Shown one piece after another: positions 42,661 through 53,606 of a stretch of 64,000 bases of DNA. Positions within the stretch are counted from its first letter, which is position 1. Each line of letters begins with the position of its first letter. The DNA is from Ahaetulla prasina. Its lineage: Eukaryota > Chordata > Lepidosauria > Squamata > Colubridae. The notes under the pieces are model-generated. The model did not search any database. It worked only from the letters and a program-made list of their open reading frames with translations, and was not told where the DNA came from. Both the position numbers and the translations under genes were made by a program. Where the stretch lies: positions 168,273,752 through 168,337,751 of the forward strand of contig NC_080540.1 of assembly GCF_028640845.1 (NCBI RefSeq), written 5' to 3'.

Positions 42661-43395
42661 TCTCTCTTTTTTAACCATTTTTTTTACTGAGTTATAAAAT
42701 ATTATAAGATACAAAATGCAAAAGTAAATAGAAAAGCAGTGGGGAGAAAAGAGGGGGAAGAGAAGTGAGGAAGGATAAGAAAAAAGAAAGAAAGAAAAAG
42801 AAGCATTGACTTACGACTCACTCTGTTGCCGTAAAATAACAACTTTTTGATGTTTCATCATAATACAAACAAGCCATTTCTACCATATGGAAATGGTATA
42901 AAGATCTGGTATATAGTATAAAGCCGTGATGCTGAATCTATGGCACGTTTGCTAGAGGTGGCGCGCAGTGCCCTCTCAGTGGGCACATGAGCTGCCGCCC
43001 CAGGTCTCTGCCGTAGATGCACAGGAAGCGGAGCGCACGTGAGGGACCCATGCAGGGCGCATTTAGGGGGCGCACACATGTGCACATGCGTGGGGCACAC
43101 GTGCATACGCGGGGCGCATGCAGGGCCCACATGCGCATACACAGGGCTCGCAGGCGCGGTGGTGGTGCACACATTGCATTTTGGGGGTTTGGGTGCGCGG
43201 GCTTTGGGCACTTGGTCCAGAAAAGGTTAACCATCACTGGTATAAAGAAATGGCATAAAGATCTACCAATCTACTCAGTAAAACCCCAAATCGAAGTTTC
43301 ATTCTTTTTTCCACTTCAAGCACGAAGTTCAGAAGTGGTTTCCATGTGGAAACAAAAGTACTTATGTTCATATCTTCAATCAAAATAGTCAATTT
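42661..43395 (-). repeat. Shared interspersed repeat (possibly L1 3' region), split by hAT-G
   Basis: Second copy of the repeat at 26635-27150, with a polypurine stretch (GAGGGGGAAGAGAAGTGAGG) and, after the insertion, AAACCCCAAATCGAAGTTTC and ATCAAAATAGTCAATTTTGC. Confidence 0.5.
42924..43239 (+). mobile_element. hAT-G element with exact 8-bp target duplication
   Basis: CCGTGATGCTGAATCTATGG to AAGGTTAACCATCACTG; duplication GTATAAAG (42916-42923, 43240-43247). CpG-rich alternating core as in 9521-10039. Confidence 0.95.
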
Positions 43396-43744
43396 TGCTC
43401 TTTCAGCCGCACAGGTTTCTCTTGCCAATGCTTTTTCTCTTGGACTACGATATGGGGATATATTACAGCCCGGTATGTGCATGGTGCACGGGGAGGATTT
43501 CCAAGGGGAGCATTTATTGGTGTGGAAATGACTCGAGGTTGTTTTCCTTTACTTGGTAAGATATCCCTAGAAAGTGCCTACCCCCTTCTTTCAAAGCAGA
43601 ACTACCAATGCACAACTGGCAGCATCTACCTGTTTACCAGGGTTAATAAAACACTTTGCGGCATTAAAAAAGTCTAATGGTTTTTTTAAAATGAGTGTTA
43701 AACCTATGTATATAAGAAGGCTATGTAAGAATTGACCTTATGGG
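43396..43744. other. No recognised feature
   Basis: Unassigned sequence between the shared repeat and the L2 copy. Confidence 0.5.
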
Positions 43745-46437
43745 CATTACGGGAGTTCGCCTTGTTGAAATGTGCCCACCGGGTTTCCGAGCATTCCATC
43801 AACCGAGGGCCCAAGGTAGAGGTGGGGGGGTGGCGGTTATTATTAAGGAAAGTCTAAAACCGAGGGAGACCAATGTACCTCAGATAGCCGGTTGTGAATC
43901 CTTCTTTGTGAAGTGGGGTCATAGGGTTCAGATGGGCTTGTTGATCACGTACCTGGCTCCTTGCTGCATGACTACAGCCCTGCCGGAGCTGTTGGAGGTG
44001 CTTGCCGGGGTGGCAGTTGAGACTCCCAGACTTATGGTCATGGGGGACTTCAACTTGCCATCGACCGGCTTGCCATCGACGGCGGCCCGGGAGTTCATGG
44101 CCTCCATGACGGCCTTGGACCTGACACAAATAGTTGATGGCCCTACTCACATTGGGGGAAGCACACTGGATCTGATTTTTATCTCTGGACAGTGGTTAAA
44201 TGATCTGGATTTAGGAGATTTAGTGACCGAGCCTTTGTCATGGTCAGATCATTCTCTCCTTCGCCTAGACTTTCGGACTGCCACTCAACACCGCAGGGAG
44301 ACGGGACCAATACGTTGGTTCCGTCCCAGGCGCCTGATGGACCCGGAGAGGTTCCTGACGGAGCTTGGGGCGTTCCCTGAGGATCTGGCCCATGGCACGG
44401 CTGAAGAACTAGTTGCGGCCTGGGACTTGGCCGCAGCTGGTGCTTTAGACCGGGTCGTGCCTTTGCGGCCTCTAACCCGGCGTAGATCTCAACCAGCTCC
44501 TTGGTTCTCTGAGGAGCTGAGGGAGATGAAACGCTGGAAAAGACGCCTAGAGAGTGCCTGGAGATCCAGCCGTTCCGAAGCTGACCGGACACTAGTTAGG
44601 TCTTATAGTAGGACCTACCTAGTGGCATTGAGGGAAGCGAAGCGTTTTTATGTTTCCTCCCTCATTGCATCAGCAGATAACCGCCCGGCCACCCTGTTTC
44701 GGGTGACCCGCTCTCTCCTTCAACAGGAGGTGTGGGAGGACCCCTTACAGGGTCGTGCCGAGGAGTTTAGTGGTTATCTATACGATAAAATCGTTCAGCT
44801 TCGGGATGGGTTGGATCAAAATTGGGTAGATCCAGGTGAGAGGTCGGAAACTCATCTTGTTGAGACTGTTTGGGATGGATTTGACCCTGTGACTCCCGAG
44901 GACATGGACAGGTTGTTGGGGAGGTTGAATGCCACCACATGTTTACTGGACGTGCCCCTCCTGATTGGTGCTGGCCATGCAGGAGGTGACACGAGGCTGG
45001 CTCCGGGGGATTATCAATGCTTCTTTGTTGGAAGGGGTTTTCCCTGCCGCCTTGAAAGAGGCGGTGGTGAGACCCCTCCTCAAGAAGCCTTCCCTGGACC
45101 CAGCTGTTTTGGGAAATTATCGTCCGGTCTCCAACCTTCGCTTTGTGGCGAAGGTTGTGGAGAGTGTGGTGGCACGTCAATTACCTCAATACCTGGATGA
45201 AACTATCTACCTAGACCCATTCCAGTCCGGCTTTCGGCCCGGATACAGTACGGAGACGGCTTTGGTCGCGTTGGTTGATGATCTCTGGAGAGCAAGGGAC
45301 AGGGGTTGTTCCTCTGACCTGGTCCTATTAGACCTCTCAGCAGCTTTTGATACCATCGACCATGGTATCCTGCTGCACCGGCTGGGGAGTTTGGGAGTGG
45401 GAGGCACCGTTTATCGGTGGTTGTCCTCCTATCTCTCTGACCGGTCACAGATGGTGTTGGCAGGGGGGCAGAGATCGACCGCGAGGCTCCTCACGTGTGG
45501 GGTGCTGCAGGGGTCGATTCTCTCGCCTCTCCTGTTCAACATCTATATGAAACCGCTGGGTGAGATCATCAATGGCTTTGGGGTGAGGTATCAACTGTAC
45601 GCTGACGACACGCAGCTGTATTTCTCCACCCCAGGCCACCCCAACGAAGCTATTGAAGTACTGTCCCAGTGTCTGGAAGCCGTACAGGTCTGGATGGGGA
45701 GAAACAGGCTCAAGCTCAATCCCTCCAAGACGGAGTGGCTGTGGATGCCGGCACCCCGGTACAGTCAGCTGCAGCCGCGGCTGACTGTTGGGGGCGATTC
45801 ATTGGCCCCGGTGGAGAGGGTGCGCAACTTGGGCGTTCTCCTGGATGGGCGGTTGTCTTTTGAAGATCACCTGACGACCGTCTCCAGGAGAGCTTTTTAT
45901 CAGGTTCACCTGATCTGCCAGTTGCGCCCCTTCCTTGACCGGGATGCCCTATGCACGGTCACTCATGCTCTCATTACCTCTCGCTTGGACTACTGCAATG
46001 CTCTCTACATGGGGCTCCCCTTGAAGAGCACCTGGAGGCTCCAGTTGGTTCAGAATGCAGCTGCGCGGGTGATAGAGGGAGCCGCACGTGGCTCCCACAT
46101 AACACCACTCCTGCGCAGGCTGCACTGGCTATCTGTGGTCTTTCGGGTGCACTTCAAGGTTTTGGTTACTACCTTTAAAGCGCTCCATGGCTTAGGGCCA
46201 GGGTACTTACAGGACCGCCTACTGCTACCGAATGCCTCCCACCGACCTGTACGCTCGCACAGAGAGGGACTTCTCAGGGTGCCGTCCGCCAAGCAATGTC
46301 GGCTGGCGGCCCCCAAGGGAAGGGCCTTCTCTGTGGGGGCTCCCACCCTCTGGAATGAACTTCGTCAATTGCCGGACCTTCGGACCTTTCGCCACGAGCT
46401 GAAGACTTACCTGTTTATTCGCGCAGGATTGGCATAG
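43740..46437 (+). pseudogene. L2 ORF2: endonuclease plus reverse transcriptase, one frameshift and one stop
   Basis: ORF2 of L2-type LINEs nicks the target with an APE-like endonuclease and reverse-transcribes the element RNA there. Frame one (43740 to about 44950) holds the endonuclease: GGGVAVIIKES, MVMGDFNLPST and SWSDHSLLRLDF, the metal-binding and catalytic GDFN and SDH motifs; the first strand with the NxxS/E motifs is absent. Two bases are lost near 44950 relative to copy B, and a tryptophan codon is TGA at 44962-44964. Frame two then stays open to 46437: [49 protein letters not shown], catalytic [67 protein letters not shown]. Four codons (PPGL) near the C-terminus are deleted in frame. 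Confidence 0.95.
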
Positions 46438-46657
46438 GAATTTTAAATAGCCTTTAATATTTGATATAAATTTTATGGGGTTTTTATGGTTTTAAATGTT
46501 TTAATATGGCCTTATATTTAATAAGTTTTTTAACTATTGTTTTATTTGTATATTGTAGCTGTTTTATCTTGGCTGTAAACCGCCCTGAGTCCTTCGGGAG
46601 AAGGGCGGTATAAAAATCAAACAAACAAACAAACAAACAAACAAACAAACAAACAAA

Positions 46658-46708
<51 letters not shown>

Positions 46709-46710
46709 AT
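43745..46710 (+). mobile_element. L2 LINE copy D, nearly full ORF2
   Basis: The longest LINE in the window (about 3 kb): most of the endonuclease, whole reverse transcriptase, C-terminus, about 180 bp of 3' UTR with the hairpin CCGCCCTGAGTCCTTCGGGA/GAAGGGCGG, and a long (AAAC)n(AAAT)n tail at 46620-46710. The 5' UTR and first part of the endonuclease are missing. Confidence 0.97.
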
Positions 46711-46846
46711 TGCTAGAAAATGTGGCTGGGCATTATTTAATTTAGTTATTTATTTGTACTTCCCTTAGTATGAAACTGCTTTTGTGGAAACCAAGGGTCT
46801 GGCCACTCTCGGAGTCCCAGCCAAAATATCCAGGGAGGGTGGTGCC

Positions 46847-47212
46847 CAGTGGTGAAATCCTCCACGATTTGCCACCGGTTCACTGCTCGCGCACGCGCAG
46901 TTGCACGCCAAACACATGCTTCTCACATGCGCATGAACAGTGCACGCCAAACGCGTGCTTCGCGTGGAAAAAGGACGCTTAACAAGGTAAGTAGAACAGC
47001 AAGTGTGGGGGGGGGGAACAGCTGTGCCGCGCAATTTAGATTTGCTAGAAAGCAGGAAATCCTGCTTTCTAACGAATATAAATCACCCGGCACAGCTGAT
47101 TGTTAGAACTACCGCTAGGTAGATTTTTTTTACTATCGGTTCGCCCGAACTGGTAGCTTTTATCACTACCGATTTGCCTGAACTGTTGCGAATTGGTAGG
47201 ATTTTCCCACTG
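46847..47212 (+). mobile_element. hAT-A-like element with internal hairpins
   Basis: CAGTGGTGAAATCCTCC to TTGGTAGGATTTTCCCACTG; flanks GTGGTGCC and GTCGTGCC (46839-46846, 47213-47220; 7 of 8). The interior is new for the family: CGCGCACGCGCAGTTGCACG, then a 12-bp-arm hairpin TAGAAAGCAGGA/TCCTGCTTTCTA (47046-47071) lying inside a second one, CAGCTGTGCCG/CGGCACAGCTG. Confidence 0.88.
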
Positions 47213-47220
47213 GTCGTGCC

Positions 47221-47548
47221 TAACAAGAGGAAAGGAAGCGACCTGCCTAAGTGGCCGACAGGAGCTGGGCAGATCCCAACCCCTGACTGCCTCATTATCT
47301 ACATCACAATGGTGTGTGCTGTACCCCACCCACAATAGAATTTGTATCAGGAAAAGCGGAACAGGCAAAGGTGACATCACACTGCCTCACCTCAGGGGTG
47401 GGAAGGGCAACATTATGAGGACATTATGGAAGAACATTTGTTGAGATGACTATTTAAGATTGAGGAGGCTGAGATTCAGGACTTTATTCATCTTGAAACT
47501 GACTGAGGTCATTGGTGGGAGTGCCTCTCTGCTTAATCACAGAGTTCA
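47221..47548. other. No recognised feature
   Basis: Unassigned, between hAT-A-like and L2 copy G. Confidence 0.5.
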
Positions 47549-48030
47549 GCCACTTTACCATGGCTTAGGACTGGAATACCTTCGAGACCGCCTTCTGCCG
47601 CCGATTGCCTCCCAACGACCCGTGCGCTCCCACAGAGTGGGCCTCCTCAGGGTGCCGTCGACCAAACAATGTAGGTTGGCGACCCCCAGGGGGAGGGCCT
47701 TCTCTGTGGCGGCACCAGCCCTGTGGAACGAGCTTCCTCCGGGATTACGACAACTCCCCGACCTCCGGACCTTCAGACGTGAACTGAAGACTCTGTTATT
47801 TCAGCGCGCTGGACTAGCCTAAGAATAAAATGTTTTAGCTAAATTTTAATGGGGTTTTTAATCGGTTTTTACCGTTTTTAGTGATTTGGCTTTGTTAATA
47901 TTTAGTTTTAATTGGGTTTTTAATGCTTATTTATTATATTGTCTTTTAATATGCCTGTGAACCGCCCTGAGTCCTACGGGAGATGGTGCGGTATAAAAGT
48001 ATGATTAATAAATAAAATAAATAAAATACC
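47549..48030 (+). mobile_element. L2 LINE copy G, 3' fragment, different subfamily
   Basis: ORF2 C-terminus to the stop at 47820-47822 (HGLGLEYLRDRLLPPIASQR, RGRAFSVAAPALWNELPPGL, FRRELKTLLFQRAGLA), then a 3' UTR with CCGCCCTGAGTCCTACGGGA and an AATAAAT tail. Distinct residues and UTR from copies A, B, D mark another subfamily. Confidence 0.93.
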
Positions 48031-48259
48031 TAAAAGGGTGTTCTGGGAAAGTATTGTAAACCGAGGAGAAAAGCAGGATACTAAAGTTTGGCCTTTTCAT
48101 GTCGTACTGAATCCTCGCATTAAAAATTGTCAACCGCTGAAGGAAAAAGCTAAGATTGGATACCTGAATTCTGGGAGAGAGGGAGGAATGGATGGACCCT
48201 GCTACCTTACTTTCCAGGTGAAAATGATCTGCCTCTGAACCCATATTATAAATTTACTA

Positions 48260-48641
48260 CAGTCCTTGACTTACAACAGTTCATTTAGTGACCGTTCAAA
48301 CTTACAATGGCACTGAAAAAAGTAACGTGACGGTTTTCCGATTTACGACCATTTCAACATCCCCATGGTCGCGCGCGATCAAAATTCGGTCGCTTGGCAA
48401 CGGACTCCTATTTATGATGGTTGCAGTATCCCGGGGTCATGTGATCCTCTTCTGTTAAGCAAGGTCAATAGGGAAGTCAGACTGTCTTAACAACAGTATT
48501 ACTAACTTAACAACTGCAGTTATTCGCTTAACAACTGTGGCAAGAAAGGTTGTAAAAGGGGGCAAAATTCACCTAACAAATGTTATCGCTTAGCAACAGA
48601 AATGTTGGGCTCAGTTGTGGTCGCAAGTTGAGGACTACATG
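48260..48641 (+). mobile_element. T-family DNA element, full length, TA target
   Basis: 382 bp: CAGTCCTTGACTTACAACAG to GTCGCAAGTTGAGGACTACATG with TA on both sides (48258-48259, 48642-48643). Inner words TTTAGTGACCGTTCAAACTT, CATCCCCATGGTCGCGCG, GGTCATGTGATCCTC and TTAACAACTGTGGCAAGAAA are shared with six other copies here. No coding capacity. Probably a mariner-type MITE. Confidence 0.85.
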
Positions 48642-49804
48642 TACTTCTCATGCATCAAACTCAAACTGGCCCTTAACTTGAGTTTGGCATGGAAGTCAAA
48701 TAGACAATCTTTCTTCACTCCTTTCTGTGTTATCATTTGCACTTCCCGGGTGCTAGATAGATGTGATAATAGTGACTCTGTAAATTCCAGTGCCTAAAAT
48801 AGTATATTTTCTTAGGATAATAGGAACCTACCAAGTTATAGAATTGCTCCACCTAACCTACAATTGCTTCAGAATGGTTTTGCACTGGGAGGCCCAACCT
48901 GGAGTTCACCCGGATGCTAGCGCTAAATTATGTCACAAGACCATGCAGTCAGGCCTGATCTGACATTTACACAGCACCCATCCCAATGGTTATACACTTT
49001 TGATCTAAGCCATAGTACTAATAGGTAGCAGGCAGACCCTGCCAGAAGTAGCCAAGATACATCAAACAGCAAATTGCATTTTCACTACAATATTAGTGAA
49101 GGGCCAACAGTTTTCAATCAGCTGCCTCTATGACCTTGTCCCCATCATTCATTTAAGCAAGCTGGAAGGTAGTGAGTTGTGAGAAGACTCAGGGGTTTTG
49201 ACCCAAACAACTAATTCATGACGAATTAAAGATAGCCCTAAAGGGATCCAATCATGCACAGAGTTAAGCTAATTTTATCCTCTTTGCGCATTGGGAATCT
49301 TATCAATTGATCGCTTTTGAATAATACTCCCTCAGGAAAAAGAGCTGGAGAGAAAGAGTAGCCGACAGAGTAAGTCTCTCCCTTACTAAACTCTCTTTCA
49401 AAAATCTCCCCCCACCACCCATGCTGATTGGTCACAATGTCCAATCTCACCTCCCATTGGCTGCCTGTCATAAAGACTTGCTAGTACTCAAGAGTTCTGA
49501 GCTACCTGGCAATTTTTGATGAAAATGGGCAGTGCTCATTCTAAACCAAAATGACTTTTTTGTCTCAGCCTGATTTTGTACTACCAGAAATCTCTCGGTT
49601 GGTGGCTGACTGGGCATACGTTTGTTGGAGGAATATTGGTATGCAGTGAAGCATCTATATTTGAAAACAGAGTAAGAGTCATTTAAATTCAGATCCTTGC
49701 CAAGTTGGCCCCTGGCTTAGCCAGTAAGACTTACTAGTTCTTTGGCATCCAAAAACATGTTTCATTGGCTAGGCCGTTCATGGTTGGCATTGCCATATTA
49801 TCCA
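48642..49804. other. No recognised feature
   Basis: About 1.2 kb without a supported feature. Confidence 0.45.
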
Positions 49805-50060
49805 TTACAGATAATTCTTGATTTATAAATTATAATTGTTTGTTTAAAATGGTCCAGAACTATAATGGCCATTGCAAAATGATGCAAATCCCCCATTTCC
49901 CCCCATCCCCGAGATCTGTGGTTGCAATCTGGATGCTTGGCAACCTCTTTGCACTTACAAACAGTTGGCCAAGCATCCCATGGTCATGTGATTGCCATGC
50001 ACAATCTTCTTTGCCGGCTTCTGTTTCTGGGGGCTGGCTAAAAGAATTGCTCCCTGAGGG
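49805..50060 (+). repeat. Possible diverged T-family relative
   Basis: Weak match: AATTCTTGATTTATAAATTA at the left, GGATGCTTGGCAACCTC and CATCCCATGGTCATGTGATT further in. Could be chance. Confidence 0.35.
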
Positions 50061-50879
50061 GAACTGAAGTCCTTCAGCTGGGTGCAGAAATGGAGCTGAA
50101 ATCCTGAAGATTTTATCTTTGTTCCCGCGTCCATGAAAGGAGTTGCCTTCCATGCATGGAGGGGAGCTGCTCTTTTGGCAGGCAGCTCTTTCAGCAAGCC
50201 CCCCCCCAAAAAGAAAAGACAACCAAAATCCAAGCAGAGAGTGTAGAGTCAGCATGATATGGTAAGGGGTATGGGCTGCCTCAGGTAGGTAGTGGAGGCC
50301 CTGCGAAAGCCGTGTGTGAATGCCTCTCTGCTTGGATTTCAGCAGGAAGGTTTTCAGCCTCTGAAAGGAGCCTCACAGGATCTCCCTCATGTCCCATGAA
50401 GCACGCCATTCTCCTTATCTGGGATTCCATCCACTTAAGGATCCAACCAGCTGAGATCCACTTTACAGCCACAGCTGGGATTGAAGTTGTTGAACAAAGA
50501 AGTCACGTGAATGTCTTGCTTAAGAAGCTGCTTTGCTGTTGGAACCAAAATCCCAATTCTAGTTGTGGCCCTAAATCAAGGATTATTTATCTCTATAAAA
50601 ACATCAATTTGAAAAATAGCCTAGCAGTAAAATGCCAAAATTAGAACACTCCCTCAGGCCATTACAGGTCTCCATGGAGATGGCCTTGACTTCGCCCAGT
50701 TAGGATGTGTTTTGTTTTGACTGATATGTGAATTCCTCGGTGCAGCTGTGAGGCACGATTTCCCATTCCCCTGCCTATGGCAACTCAGAAGCAGGTGAGG
50801 AAAGCTTTGTGAGTTGACACCCATCACAGTATCCTAAATCCTTTTTCAAAACCTCCATTGCTTATCCACCCAAGTACAA
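50061..50879. other. No recognised feature
   Basis: About 0.8 kb without a supported feature. Confidence 0.45.
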
Positions 50880-51335
50880 CTAGTCTGTGGTATATGTTGG
50901 TTGTTTATTGATAATTGATCTATATACCACTTGTGTATTTTTATTGTCAGTTCTAAAGTTGGTTGCTGTATCTGTTGTCATTAATTTGTTCTGCTCTATA
51001 CTTAATCGTAGTTCCATATTTTTTCCCATCGTGCTTCCTACTTTCATAACTAAAGCTTGCACGTCATTTCTATTTTCACCTACTAGTTTGCTTCATCAGC
51101 AAAGGTGTTGTTTCTTCCGCCTATTTTAAAACTATACTTATCTTCTTCCAATCTACCTTCCTTCAATATATATTATGCATATAAATTGAATGAATAAGGA
51201 GAGAGTACACAACACCATGTCGCACTCCTTTGTCAACCTGGAGTCAGGCTGTTCCATCTATTCTGTGGCTTCCTGATCTGCATATACTGTAGGTTTCACA
51301 TGAAAACAATATGATGTTCTGAGATTCTCATTTCG
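50880..51335 (-). pseudogene. RTE-like LINE reverse transcriptase relic
   Basis: On the minus strand, after a degraded palm region whose catalytic YADD equivalent reads as FADE (near 51098-51109), the frame 51062-50880 encodes MQALVMKVGS, then RLSIEQNKLMTTDTATNFR and NTQVV. This is the pattern of RTE-type reverse transcriptase just after the catalytic motif (LQALVxKVxxxSExxGLxLNxxKTKxM). Stops and frameshifts throughout. Confidence 0.65.
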
Positions 51336-52035
51336 GGGGTCCTTAGTGCTGTCTGAGCTTGCTTGTTTTTGTTCTGACCCAGGCCCAAGTAGGGAGCAGG
51401 AAACTCAGTCAATGAAAAAACAAACAAACTTTATTCGAACAGCTGAGAATTACTTCATTCTCAGCGTAGTTCAACTAAATTAAAGCCAATTCCTCCCAGC
51501 ACAAATTCCTCAGTTCTATCACAAACCTTGGTCCAATTAGGCAAACTGCCAAAGGCCTTTCTTGGCAAACGTTCAGAAGTCACTGATAAAAAATAAATGC
51601 AAGAAGACGAAGCTACCAACGTTGTTCTCCGGCAAAGCCCAAACGCTGTTGCTGGTCTGTTTTAAGCCTTATGGGAGGGACCAATCATCTCTTGGCCCTA
51701 CTACCGAGTCGTGCTTTTTGCTTGAGCTGCTCTTGCCTTCTGGCAGCTCTTCTCAGGCATGCATTAGGAACAGGCTCCTTCTGTTCCTCTGCCTCACTAC
51801 TATCAGCCTCTGGAGGCTCCGGAGTCCACACCTCACTCCCTGATGGCCCTGGCCCCACCTCAGCCTCTGACGCAGAGCCCTCATCCGGGCCTTCCCCAGC
51901 CTCCAGGATTAGCCCACACGCTTCTTCAAGCTCACTGCTCTCTGACTCCATTGCCAGCTCTGCAGGCTGCTGGCGGACCATAACAGTTTTCTTGCAGACG
52001 TTTCATTACTCTAACTAGATAACCTCATTCTCATC
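51336..52035 (+). repeat. Unclassified interspersed repeat, split by a solo LTR
   Basis: GAGATTCTCATTTCGGGGGT precedes CTGAGCTTGCTTGTTTT; after the LTR it resumes CTTGCAGACGTTTCATTACT and CTAGATAACCTCATTC. Same repeat as 16880-17390. L2 copy E begins at its end. Confidence 0.6.
51370..51985 (-). mobile_element. Solo LTR with exact 5-bp target duplication
   Basis: Minus-strand LTR from TGTTATGGTCCGCC (51985) to GGGTCAGAACA (51370), flanked by GTTTT on both sides (51365-51369, 51986-51990). Polyadenylation signal AATAAA is the reverse of 51430-51435; a TTAAAAC-type box lies upstream. A 98-codon frame starts 4 nt inside the LTR (51981 to 51685): an acidic, serine-rich first part, then an Arg/Lys/Gln-rich end (LRRAARRQEQLKQKARLG). 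Its layout resembles the small frame in the LTR at 19419-19923. Confidence 0.88.
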
Positions 52036-53405
52036 CTCAAGAAGCCTTCCCTGGACCCGGCTGTTTTAGGTAATTATCGTCCGGTCTCCAACCTTCGCTT
52101 CGCGGCGAAGGTTGTAGAGAGTATGGTGGCACATCAGTTTCCCCTTCACCTGGATGAAACTGTCTATCTAGACCCGTTCCAGTCCGGTTTCCGGCCCGGT
52201 TACAGCACTGAGACGGCTTTGGTCGCGTTGGTGGATGATCTCTGGAGGGCCGGGGATAGGGGTTGTTCCTCTGCCCTGGTCCTATTAGACCTCTCAGTGG
52301 CTTTTGATACCATCGACCACGGTATCCTGCTGCGCCGGTTGGAGGGGTTGGGAGTGGGAGGCACCGTTTATCGGTGGTTCTCCTCCTATCTCTCCGATCG
52401 GTCGCAGACGGTGTTGACAGGGGGGCAGAGGTCGGCCCCGAGGCACCTCACTTGTGGGGTGCCGCAGGGGTCGATTCTCTCGCCCCTTCTGTTCAACATC
52501 TATATGAAGCCGTTGGGTGAGATCATCAGTGGCTTCGGTGTGAGGTACCAGCTGTACGCTGATGACACCCAGCTGTACTTTTCCACACTGGGCCACTCCA
52601 GTGAAGCTGTTGAAGTGCTGTCCCGGTGTTTGGAAGCCGTACGGGTCTGGATGGGGAGAAACAGGCTCAAGCTTAATCCCTCCAAGACAGAGTGGCTGTG
52701 GATGCCGGCATCCCGGTACAGTAGCTGAGTCCACGGCTGACTGTTGGGGGCGAGTCATTGGCCCCGATGGAGAGGGTGCGCAACTTGGGCGTCCTCCTGG
52801 ATGAACGGCTGTCCTTTGAAGATCATTTGACAGCCGTCTCCAGGAGAGCTTTTTACCAGGTTCGCCTGGTTCGCCAGTTGTGCCCCTTTCTAGACCGGGA
52901 TGCCCTATGCACGGTCACTCACGCCCTCGTGACATCTCGTCTGGATTACTGCAATGCTCTCTACATGGGGCTCCCCTTGAGGGGCATCCGGAGGCTTCAG
53001 TTAGTTCAGAATGCGGCTGCGCGGGTGATAGAGGGAGCCCCTCGTGGCTCCCATGTGACACCTCTCCTGCGCAGACTGCACTGGCTGCCTGTGGCCTTCC
53101 GGGTGCGCTTCAAGGTCTTGGTAACCACCTTTAAAGCACTCCATGGCATAGGGCCGGGCTATTTACGGGACCGCCTGCTGCGACCGAATACCTCTCACCG
53201 ACCCGTGCGCTCTCACAGAGAGGGACTCCTCAGGGTGCCGTCAGCTAGGCAGTGCCATCTGGCGACACCCAGGGGAAGGGCCTTCTCTGTGGGGGCTCCC
53301 ACCCTCTGGAACGAACTCCCCCCAGGATTTCGTCAACTTCCAGACCTCCGAACCTTCCGTCGCGAGCTTAAAACATATCTATTCATCTGTGCAGGACTGG
53401 ATTAG
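52036..53405 (+). pseudogene. L2 ORF2 (reverse transcriptase and C-terminus), one frameshift
   Basis: The first frame is open from 52036 to 52728 and holds [60 protein letters not shown] and the catalytic YADDTQLYF. It ends prematurely at CCCGGTACAGTAGCTGAG, where the other copies have two more bases (ACAGTCAGCTGCAG). A second frame, open to 53405, carries the C-terminal half: [74 protein letters not shown]. Only one small deletion separates it from an uninterrupted frame. The endonuclease is missing. Confidence 0.95.
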
Positions 53406-53606
53406 ATTTTAAATTTTATATTGGTTTTAATGGGTTTTATTATTTATATTGTTTTTAAAAAATTGGGCCATGTAGAATAAGTTTTTAACTGTTATTTTAC
53501 TCTGTATTTATATGTACCTTTTATTTGCCTGTGAACTGCCCTGAGTCCCTAGGGAGATAGGGCGGTATACAAATATGATAAATAAAAAATAAATAAATAA
53601 AATAAA
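52036..53606 (+). mobile_element. L2 LINE copy E, 5'-truncated
   Basis: Starts inside ORF2 ([19 protein letters not shown]) and runs through the 3' UTR (GAACTGCCCTGAGTCCCTAG) to an AAATAAAT tail. Confidence 0.95.

Noticed and set aside
43854..44592. Minus-strand frames opposite the L2 endonuclease
   Set aside because: Antisense shadows of ORF2, which is clearly coding-like on the plus strand.
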